13,392 nt of DNA from Ectocarpus siliculosus (taxonomy: Eukaryota > Sar > Phaeophyceae > Ectocarpales > Ectocarpaceae): NCBI GenBank assembly GCA_000310025.1, contig FN648492.1, forward strand, positions 187,932 to 201,323, in the 5' to 3' direction. The position numbers and the translations under genes were made by a program. Of the stretch, positions 9,701 through 13,392 are shown piece by piece (within the stretch, counting starts at the first letter, position 1; the number at the start of each line of letters is the position of its first letter). Under the pieces are notes generated by a model. It made no database searches. It saw only the letters and a list, made by a program, of their open reading frames with translations, and was not told the origin of the DNA.

Positions 9701-12516
9701 CGGCGAATTCTGTGCACTTTGTCAGATGACGAGGGCGTTCCTAAATTCCCGCCAATGCCCGCGTACCAACGCATGTCGTTTCGGAGAACGATCTGTGCTC
9801 TTTCCGTCATTGCGGACGAAAGGAACGGCAGTATTCATTATTTAGCACGCCGAGAAGCCAACGCGACATACAATACACGAAAGGGCAGTGCGCGCAGCAC
9901 ATGGTTCTCCAGGGGGAGGTTCAAGGCCCGCTGGTCGCCTTCAGGACAGCACTACATACTACCGGAAAAGAACCGTAAGGCATCAGCAGGTGTCTGCGGG
10001 GTTACGCAGTGAAGAATTACGCCCTCACCCTGGTTCCTCTATTTGATTTTGGTTCAGGTGCTCTGCGAAGATCTCCGCAAATGGGACGTCGCTTACGATC
10101 TCATCAGGGCTACGGCCCGACGGGGACTACGGAAGACATCCACCAGGCTCAAGGAAGGAGAGGTGGGAGACAGTTCCACCACTTCCAAGAGTGCTCTAGC
10201 ACGTAGTTTGCGTGCTGCAGACAAAAGTACCACCCCGACAACCGGAATTGCGGTGATGCGAGTGGGAGTCATCGAAAAGGCAGAAACGCATCTGATGACG
10301 GGCAAACAGCAATATGTCGCGAAGAGTCCCTCGTGATGGCAGGGACGAAAAAAGCCCAGCGTCTGAAACACCAACCTTAAGAACAGTGCTAAACTATTGA
10401 TTTTTCACTGTTCATCAGACTGGTCGCACCGGACGTCCGATAATGGAGCTATTGGGCGTTTGCACCGACCAAGCTAACCTCGATTGAAAAAGGAAAACGA
10501 AATATTTTGTGTTGCTGAGATTCGTGCTCATCTGTCGTGTTGCTGAATACTCCACAGACTACCCAGCATTCTACTCCGAAGAGAGGGCGTGATTGGCCAG
10601 GCTGTCTGACTTCATATTTGACGCTCGTTTGTTTGCCGTAGGATGTGAACGTGGATGAAAAGAAAGTTAGATCCCATGGGATCACTCATACAGAGTTTCA
10701 AAACATCAACTAGGTACGAAGCATTAACAATAGGTAACAAACGGACGTTTCAAAACACAAACATGACCGAGGTTTCGAGCATGACGAAGAGAAGTATGTC
10801 TCTGGGGTACTATTTCATATGTGAACAAGTCATGCCCCAACCTAGACTACGTCAAGGGTGGCAGAATGCCGCGAGGCAACCGTTTCCAGACCGTGGGATG
10901 CTTGTGTGTGGCTGCTTTCACCCACCTGCAGTAGCTCTTGGACAGCGTGGTGGTTTCCAACCTTTTGATGATGCTTCACACATCCGGTGTTCGACGACTA
11001 GCCACCGTCAGCGAAGTCTCTGAGTCGACTAGGCCACATCGCACGGGTTCGCCCTCCTGTTGCTGCCCAACCCTTTGCTGTTGTACTGTGATACACCTTC
11101 TTTACGGCCTCTTACTGCCGCCCACTCATACACCTTCGGAGTGGCGTCAGGAATGTTCTGCCGTCGATAACCCCGTCGAGGTCATTGACAGTTTAATTGT
11201 TTCTGGCCGTTGGTTTGGCGTGTTTTGTCTTTTACAGCTTGCGGTGCTGTCGGGTATGTTCCGCATACATCCCCTCCTTCGGCAACGTCACTGCACGGAG
11301 TGGCCAGAGTACCATTGGTCGGAGGTTTGCAAGCACATGCGGCTCGAGGAAGTTCGAAGCTTGGACAAGGTGGGGGCTAAACCATTATCCCTTGATTTTG
11401 TTGGCCTTATCCTCCCTCAACCATCGTTTACGAGGGACTGCCGGGACTTCGTATTGTCAGCAAGGAAGAAAAACTGAAGAATACGTTCCAAGTGACCACA
11501 GTTTTCGCCCTACATTGTCCCGTGAATGAAAAAAATATATATATTTCACCGTCTTGGTACACAACGAAAGGTTGCTAGCTGTTTGCCCCACGTGTAACGG
11601 GGCCAGGTGATTCGGACTAACTCCGCGACGTGGATGCGAGGCGAAAGGAAGAACAGAGTCAAGTAGCGGGGATACGCCACCTTGTCAATGTGCTCGTATC
11701 CTTACCTCCAAGGTGGGAGTAGAGTAACCGCACTTTTGAGTTGCTGCGATTATTTTGTTTCTCACCGGTGTTCGCCATCTGGATGTGGACGATCGAGCAG
11801 GTGTATGTGCACGGCGCGCATGGGACCAAATGCTACGTCCTGTTAAGGGGCTTGGCGAGAGTACTGCAGCCCGAGGAGGACCCCAACACCGGGGTCGTTC
11901 GCTACGTTCCCGACGCGGACCTTGGTCCGGGAGACGTGAGAGTTGCAACGGATACGGTACAATTAAACGAATACGGTGCAACTTAACGTTGTTCGATCCG
12001 CTAGCTGTTGGACCATTTTCTCGTAACTCTTCGCGTTGAGAGCGCTACACTGCGAGCGTTGCGGTGTCGGATGACCTTCCGCCGTTCTTCCACGGTTCAG
12101 CTCCGGACGGCCCTTCAATCCAGCCTTCTCTGCCTGTTGTCCCTGTCGGTGCTTTCACTGGTACTTCCGCGGGAAAATATGCTCACAATCGCCTTTTCTG
12201 CAGGAGTCCCAGCTGTACCAAAGTGACAATGACGGTTCTGTCTCGATGTACATGACCTTCGATGTCCCCCTACACGAAGGATGTTTCTTTTCCAGGGCGA
12301 TATTGAACCACAGCCTACCCACGTTTACGAACGTGATTGTTGTGTACCGTTTCAGCTGTTCGGCGACGACGTGCTTCGAGGTGTGCCGAAGCGACCTAAC
12401 TCGGTGGTGGCGGTGACGGACTGCGAGTTTGCCGTTTTGGACGAGTCGGACTACACGACGGTCAAGGACAGAGGGCTCTCCAAGATGTCACTCGACGACA
12501 AATGTCACTTCCTGAA
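615..12516 (+). CDS. Multi-domain cyclic-nucleotide-binding (CNB) protein, 17 exons in the window, partial at both ends
   Basis: This is the spliced gene model: 615-751, 1455-1558, 2147-2279, 2937-3087, 3635-3740, 4117-4227, 4671-4791, 5239-5323, 6140-6209, 7506-7742, 8005-8085, 9065-9123, 9622-9661, 10058-10162, 11238-11369, 11801-11935 and 12356-12516. The total is 1968 bases: one leading base, 655 codons and two trailing bases. All junctions are AG/GT with matching phase. Three CNB folds are visible: residues about 36-165 (degenerate), 205-335 (canonical) and 514-650 (divergent). They are separated by an acidic linker and by a charged linker with a helical spacer. No signal peptide or membrane segment is seen, so an intracellular location is likely. 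The family is known to bind cAMP or cGMP and to gate kinases, exchange factors or channels. The effector here lies outside the window or is absent. The CNB call is very safe; individual boundaries in exons 1, 9, 10, 13 and 14 are less so. Confidence 0.88.
752..1454 (+). other. Intron 1 (703 bases)
   Basis: GTGAGC...AAAAG. It contains a 92-codon plus-strand open frame (1054-1332) and most of a 283-codon antisense open frame (889-1740), neither recognisable. No repeat or RNA gene is seen. Confidence 0.75.
1455..1558 (+). CDS. Exon 2: N-terminal helices and first strands of CNB domain 1
   Basis: It has two leading bases, then 34 codons beginning PLDRATLEHIADGTSERAV and running through PDGEVVAAQDALATE. 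This matches the family pattern of a short helix, a Pro/Gly turn, and a strand leading into the loop before the FYIVVSG strand. The donor is GTGACA at 1559. The acceptor AG follows a weak pyrimidine tract but is fixed by the domain alignment and by phase on both sides. It ends on a whole codon, as exon 3 requires. Confidence 0.8.
1559..2146 (+). other. Intron 2 (588 bases)
   Basis: GTGACA...CATCAG. The 3' part is C-rich (about 1960-2145), as expected of a pyrimidine tract. Nothing else is seen. Confidence 0.75.
2147..2279 (+). CDS. Exon 3: central beta-barrel of CNB domain 1
   Basis: It starts at TTT after CATCAG and reads FYIVVSGVIRVSRR, the hallmark central strand pair of a CNB barrel. It continues to GSNFGAGELLAG just before a GTGAGG donor. 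A second AG ten bases downstream (2155-2156) would break phase with exon 2, so the upstream AG is chosen. The cassette should read FGE followed by a conserved Ala-Leu and then Pro-Arg-Ala/Thr-Ala. Here Ala replaces the glutamate directly after FG, so the ligand ribose contact is probably lost. One base carries over to exon 4. Confidence 0.88.
2280..2936 (+). other. Intron 3 (657 bases)
   Basis: GTGAGG...ACACAG. It contains a small perfect hairpin at 2653-2668 (6-base stem, GAGA loop), which is within chance expectation. No coding block is supported. Confidence 0.75.
2937..3087 (+). CDS. Exon 4: end of CNB domain 1 and start of linker
   Basis: Two leading bases complete a Gly, then EQYSTTYEAAGPVTLAVMG and VNDFHACTDRAIVNK complete the barrel and the following helix. 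The cassette half encoded here has no arginine where the family uses one to hold the cyclic phosphate. The exon ends in a Gly/Ser-rich tail (SGVGGGSSESSV) before a GTGAGC donor at 3088. A GTAGGC at 3055 is a weaker alternative donor but would not fit the phase of exon 5 as well. The acceptor is ACAG. Confidence 0.82.
3088..3634 (+). other. Intron 4 (547 bases)
   Basis: GTGAGC...CCACAG, with a pyrimidine-rich end. The frame-open stretch at 3326-3634 shows no family resemblance. Confidence 0.75.
3635..3740 (+). CDS. Exon 5: acidic and glycine-rich linker between CNB1 and CNB2
   Basis: One leading base completes Thr, then DEELEEGSAGEGEAGGGAMT, a Gly-rich run and FPDRVAN. The first part is a flexible acidic hinge. 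DRVAN begins the lead helix of CNB domain 2, continued in exon 6 as AVNRVPIFAPL. The acceptor (GTCCACAG) and donor (AAC|GTGAGA) are both good. The phase is 2 on entry and 0 on exit, matching both neighbours. Confidence 0.82.
3741..4116 (+). other. Intron 5 (376 bases)
   Basis: GTGAGA...GTCCAG. It has a thymine-rich, cytosine-rich 3' end. Nothing else is seen. Confidence 0.78.
4117..4227 (+). CDS. Exon 6: N-terminal part of CNB domain 2
   Basis: Exactly 37 codons, AVNRVPIFAPLSMEQKRLVS to RPGLYICEE. The pattern (hydrophobic helix, VPIFAPLS turn, helix, then a strand ending in EE before a conserved Gly) is textbook CNB. The next exon supplies the Gly (GKPGSSF), so the phosphate-side loop is complete. 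The acceptor is GTCCAG and the donor is GAG|GTGGCC, a less typical donor, but the only GT that keeps frame. Confidence 0.92.
4228..4670 (+). other. Intron 6 (443 bases)
   Basis: GTGGCC...TGACAG. The flanking exons join Glu-Glu to Gly-Lys-Pro-Gly within CNB domain 2. No other content is recognised. Confidence 0.82.
4671..4791 (+). CDS. Exon 7: central barrel of CNB domain 2
   Basis: 40 codons plus one base: GKPGSSFHIITSGTCRVTI, HDPNAPGQRREV, then TKLHQDDFFG before a strong GTAAGG donor. Upstream the frame is closed by a TGA four bases before the exon, inside the TGACAG acceptor, which fixes the start. It carries the SFHIITSG strand pair and the first half of the cassette (DFFG). The surface loop HDPNAPGQRR is hydrophilic, as expected between strands. 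Confidence 0.93.
4792..5238 (+). other. Intron 7 (447 bases)
   Basis: GTAAGG...TTGTAG, splitting the glycine codon of the FGE motif. It contains a 14-base palindrome at 5014-5027, not unusual for this length. Confidence 0.85.
5239..5323 (+). CDS. Exon 8: phosphate-binding cassette of CNB domain 2
   Basis: Two bases complete Gly, then EVALLESGLRTATVVAETD and VTCLSLTR. Together with the preceding FFG this gives an intact cassette: Glu for the ribose 2'-OH and Arg for the exocyclic phosphate. Thr follows the Arg, as in cGMP-dependent kinases, where PKA regulatory subunits have Ala. The acceptor is TTGTAG after a pyrimidine tract and the donor is AG|GTGGGA. Two bases carry over to complete Arg in exon 9. 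Confidence 0.94.
5324..6139 (+). other. Intron 8 (816 bases)
   Basis: GTGGGA...ACGCAG. It holds a run of nine A (5404-5412) and a short 9-base tandem repeat (5435-5455). The frame-open stretch at 5641-5910 has no recognisable product. Confidence 0.78.
5435..5455 (+). repeat. Short 9-base tandem repeat
   Basis: The unit GACGTCTTC occurs twice plus a partial third copy (GAC). It lies in intron 8. No function is implied. Confidence 0.6.
6140..6209 (+). CDS. Exon 9: C-terminal helices of CNB domain 2
   Basis: One base completes Arg, then HFDLYLKPIKAAILESAAAK and ELQ. This is the LTRRxF...L helix pair that caps the ligand in CNB domains. The acceptor is GCCAACGCAG. The donor GTGCAG at 6210 is weak. 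The frame stays open to 6256 (VQQYCNVFRTL), with other possible donors (GTACGC near 6233, GTAGGG near 6243), so the 3' end may lie 20-35 bases further on. If the phase-1 GTACGC site were used, exon 10 would have to start at 7330. Confidence 0.75.
6210..7505 (+). other. Intron 9 (1296 bases, possibly shorter)
   Basis: The longest intron in the model. Its ends are the least certain: exon 9 may extend to about 6243 and exon 10 may begin at 7330. The plus-strand open frame at 6833-7207 is not recognisable. No mobile-element features (terminal repeats, transposase or reverse-transcriptase motifs) are seen. Confidence 0.6.
7506..7742 (+). CDS. Exon 10: charged linker after CNB2 (acidic, then Gly-rich, then basic)
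   Basis: It begins VLQMDEDEFDDDIEDQFDG, passes through a Gly/Glu/Asp run (about 7588-7680) and ends in RNPRRGGRRRKRITSFR before a strong GTAAGA donor. The charge flips from strongly acidic to strongly basic within 79 residues. KRIT fits the basic-basic-x-Thr consensus of PKA/PKG substrates, and RRRKR would also serve as a nuclear localisation signal. Low complexity makes homology useless here. The start is uncertain: AG at 7504-7505 or 7513-7514, both in phase, or an upstream AG at 7328-7329 after a good pyrimidine tract, since the frame is open from about 7170. Confidence 0.7.
8005..8085 (+). CDS. Exon 11: basic segment following the charged linker
   Basis: 27 codons, RRARINFYDRFSDDVSIPLS to PAKDSRR. 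Phase is 0 on both sides, with a good acceptor (CTCTCCGCGTCCAG) and a GTGAGA donor at 8086. It directly extends the basic end of exon 10, so the junction reads ITSFR-RRARINF. The RRAR start resembles an inhibitor or pseudosubstrate patch (basic pair, x, small residue). That is only an analogy. No domain is recognised. Confidence 0.7.
8201..8218 (+). repeat. Direct duplication of a 9-base unit
   Basis: ATCCAAGAA occurs twice in tandem within intron 11. It looks like replication slippage. Confidence 0.55.
8442..8561 (+). CDS. Tentative cassette exon: helical segment
   Basis: Not included in the main model. In frame it reads SNGTSGSGRWMLAKAATV and ATDIEALTKSRATLVVRTIARM, ending at a perfect GTGAGT donor (8562). 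An alternative donor, GTGAGA, lies at 8541. It starts and ends in phase 0, so it can be included between exons 11 and 12 or skipped without shifting frame. The joined text TIARM-MVLALENDAY would be a continuous amphipathic helix. Against it, the acceptor (GAGGAAGCCAG) is purine-rich and weak, and there is no family match. Confidence 0.4.
9065..9123 (+). CDS. Exon 12: helical spacer
   Basis: 19 codons plus two bases: MVLALENDAYGILLDEMID, then AG carried over. The acceptor (TGTGCTTTTCTGCAG) and donor (GTGAGC) are both excellent. Only one of the three frames is open across it, which fixes the reading. The sequence looks like an amphipathic helix with alternating Leu/Ile and acidic residues. No named domain is recognised. 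The opening ATG is an internal methionine, given the strong acceptor immediately before it. Confidence 0.75.
9124..9621 (+). other. Intron 12 (498 bases)
   Basis: GTGAGC...CCAACAG. It includes the alternative micro-exon 9244-9274. No other content is recognised. Confidence 0.55.
9622..9661 (+). CDS. Exon 13: very short spacer exon
   Basis: A 40-base exon: one base completes Arg, then PTTLPECNKIVSK, then a GTATTT donor. The acceptor (GTCTTTGGCCACGCCCAACAG) is strong. It is needed because exon 12 leaves two bases over while exon 14 begins a whole codon, and this is the best block in the interval that makes that correction. It gives EMIDRPTTLPECNKIVSK-VLCEDLRKW, a smooth helix-turn-helix text. 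An alternative block at 9244-9274 has the same phases but a weaker donor. Confidence 0.55.
9662..10057 (+). other. Intron 13 (396 bases)
   Basis: GTATTT...GGTTCAG. The exon 13 frame stays open to 10012, so a longer exon 13 with a later donor cannot be excluded. Confidence 0.5.
10058..10162 (+). CDS. Exon 14: helical spacer before CNB domain 3
   Basis: 35 codons, VLCEDLRKWDVAYDLIRATA then RRGLRKTSTRLKEGE. It is an amphipathic helix followed by a basic Ser/Thr-containing stretch; RRGLRKTS and TRLK offer kinase-type sites. The acceptor (TTTTGGTTCAG) is good. The end is uncertain: GTGGGA at 10163 is chosen, but the frame is open to 10336 with in-phase donors at 10253 (GTGATG) and 10262 (GTGGGA). 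These would add a Ser/Thr-rich tail of 30 residues or more. Confidence 0.72.
10163..11237 (+). other. Intron 14 (1075 bases)
   Basis: GTGGGA...TTTACAG with a long T-rich end. The first 90-170 bases may belong to exon 14. An 8-base inverted repeat (10381-10388 with 10406-10413) and an open frame at 10655-11023 are present, with no recognisable product. Confidence 0.65.
11238..11369 (+). CDS. Exon 15: N-terminal part of CNB domain 3
   Basis: Exactly 44 codons, LAVLSGMFRIHPLLRQRHCT through EWPEYHWSEVCKHMRL to EEVRSLDK. The P-x-L-R element followed by a helix and then CKHMRLEE resembles the start of the CNB domains in RapGEF/PDZ-GEF and CNBD2-type proteins (a Pro-x-x-Leu-Arg-Thr lead, then C-x-x-M-R-L/Y-E). 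The acceptor TCTTTTACAG is excellent and the donor AAG|GTGGGG is acceptable. Phase 0 at both ends. Confidence 0.82.
11370..11800 (+). other. Intron 15 (431 bases)
   Basis: GTGGGG...CGAGCAG. It contains a poly-A/AT microsatellite at 11529-11544. Confidence 0.78.
11535..11544 (+). repeat. (AT)5 microsatellite preceded by a poly-A run
   Basis: Five AT units follow a short A run, in intron 15. Confidence 0.7.
11801..11935 (+). CDS. Exon 16: central barrel of CNB domain 3
   Basis: Exactly 45 codons, VYVHGAHGTKCYVLLRGLAR then VLQPEEDPNTGVVRYV and PDADLGPGD. HGAHGTKCYVLLRG is the loop plus central strand of the CNB barrel, and LGPGD is the turn before the cassette. The acceptor is GATCGAGCAG and the donor GAC|GTGAGA. 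The long inter-strand loop (PEEDPNTG) is acidic. Phase 0 at both ends matches exons 15 and 17. Confidence 0.88.
11936..12355 (+). other. Intron 16 (420 bases)
   Basis: GTGAGA...GTTTCAG. Several earlier AGs (for example CTTTTCCAG near 12296) are out-competed by phase and by the family match of exon 17. Confidence 0.8.
12356..12516 (+). CDS. Exon 17: cassette and C-terminal helices of CNB domain 3, lead into next domain
   Basis: 53 codons plus two bases: LFGDDVLRGVPKRPNSVVAV, then TDCEFAVLDESDYTTV, KDRGLSKMSLDDKCHFLK, and a strong GTAAGT donor. The cassette keeps FG, the arginine position and the SVVAV strand. However, Asp replaces the key Glu, and a Lys-Arg-Pro-Asn stretch replaces Pro-Arg-Ala-Ala/Thr, so cAMP/cGMP binding is doubtful. 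KCHFLK is the kind of helix that opens the next CNB domain in tandem proteins. The following exon is not found and probably lies beyond the window. Acceptor: GTACCGTTTCAG. Confidence 0.88.
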
Positions 12517-13392
12517 GTAAGTCAGGGTCATATCTTGATCGAAAATGGCCCTTCTCGGTCTCTGTTTGGACGCCATTCGTATGTCCGCATTCTCCGATTT
12601 CCTTGCCCTGCTGAACAATACTTGTTTTGCCGTTGTTTCGCCATATATTGGCTAAGTTAGACGCGGAAACAAAAAGCGTTTCCGCCTTTCAAATGAAGCC
12701 ATAATCGTAGGGCAACGCAGCAACTACGTGCCCTCCCTGAGCTTCATCTGTTCTTGCGCCTTTTCATTTTTCTATCTTCGCCTTTTTCTTGCATGGCCCG
12801 CCTTATGGCCACCTGTCGGCGTCAAGACGCTGATTGAGTCGTCAAAGAGGCTCCCCCTTGGAGTAAAAGTCGTGTGTTGCCGATGTTGTTACTTCATTGT
12901 TGAGAGGCATACTCTAATCCACGCAGTCAATTGTTTTGGAGGCGCACCATGTGACGGGTTATATCTCTGGATACTCCGAATACCCACATTTTTTAATATG
13001 TTCCAAACGCCACGAAGAGGGAGCCTCACAGCTCTCCCAGATGCCTCTGGCCGACAACCGCCACTCATCGCCATCGTAGTTCGCATTTGCCCACATGCAA
13101 GCGAGACGTGGTAGTTTTTTCTGGACCTCTGACGTCATTCGCTCAACGCAACCCACATTACTATGACTGTGAGCCACGCTCATAGATGGCCTACGACGCC
13201 ATGTTGCACTATGTTCCATACCGCGATACAAAGCAGCACCAAGAGAATGTAACCATTTTTCATCTGTACGCGATCATACTCATGCTACATAGGTCGTGTT
13301 GCGGGCATCACCCAGGCGTGTGATGTCGGCTTGGGTTAGATGACTTCACGCCAATCTAGTTGCGTACGCGTCGCGGTGGTGCGGATAACCTC
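12517..13392 (+). other. Intron 17, to the window end
   Basis: It starts with a consensus GTAAGT. No downstream exon starting with one base and reading as CNB sequence is found. The open frame at 12728-13114 begins in a pyrimidine-rich, hydrophobic text that looks intronic. A perfect 8-base inverted repeat (12663-12670 with 12678-12685) is present. Confidence 0.6.

Noticed and set aside
10381-10413. 8-base inverted repeat (GAACAGTG...CACTGTTC)
   Set aside because: Chance-level for this window length. Not flanked by target-site duplications that would suggest a mobile element.
12663-12685. 8-base inverted repeat with a 7-base loop
   Set aside because: Intronic, within chance expectation, no run of T or other terminator context.
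12728-13114. 128-codon plus-strand open frame near the window end
   Set aside because: It is hydrophobic and pyrimidine-rich like intron sequence. It can be joined to exon 17 in phase, but it gives no CNB-like text and has no clear donor.

Overview
The window is nuclear DNA of a eukaryote with intron-rich genes. I read it as the middle of one long plus-strand gene that runs beyond both ends. No open frame longer than about 120 codons looks like a complete protein, but 17 short blocks (40 to 237 bases) translate into recognisable, contiguous cyclic-nucleotide-binding (CNB) domain sequence. Each is bounded by AG...GT sites, and their reading phases join without conflict across all 16 introns. 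Introns average about 620 bases, and base composition is near 50% GC. This organisation resembles brown algae (Ectocarpus-like stramenopiles), but that placement is inference: there is no rRNA or other marker here.

The spliced model covers at least 655 residues (numbered from the first complete codon of the first exon, at 616) and lacks both termini. In order it encodes: a helical lead-in and CNB domain 1 (exons 1-4, 615-3087), whose phosphate-binding cassette has lost the key residues; an acidic/glycine-rich linker (exon 5); CNB domain 2 (exons 5-9, 3635-6209), with a complete canonical cassette of the Arg-Thr-Ala type found in cGMP-dependent kinases; a strongly charged linker (exons 10-11, 7506-8085) running from acidic to glycine-rich to very basic, with a kinase-type site; a helical spacer (exons 12-14, 9065-10162); and CNB domain 3 (exons 15-17, 11238-12516), which is divergent. 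The last exon ends with residues that usually begin the lead helix of a further CNB domain, so a fourth domain or an effector domain probably lies downstream.

The likely product is a cytosolic cyclic-nucleotide sensor or scaffold in which domain 2 binds ligand and domains 1 and 3 are structural or bind something else. Whether it is the regulatory part of a protein kinase, a CNBD2-like protein or a RapGEF-like protein cannot be decided from this window. I found no tRNA, rRNA, mobile element, CRISPR array, promoter or polyadenylation region that I can support. The sequence between exons is intron, with only minor simple repeats.
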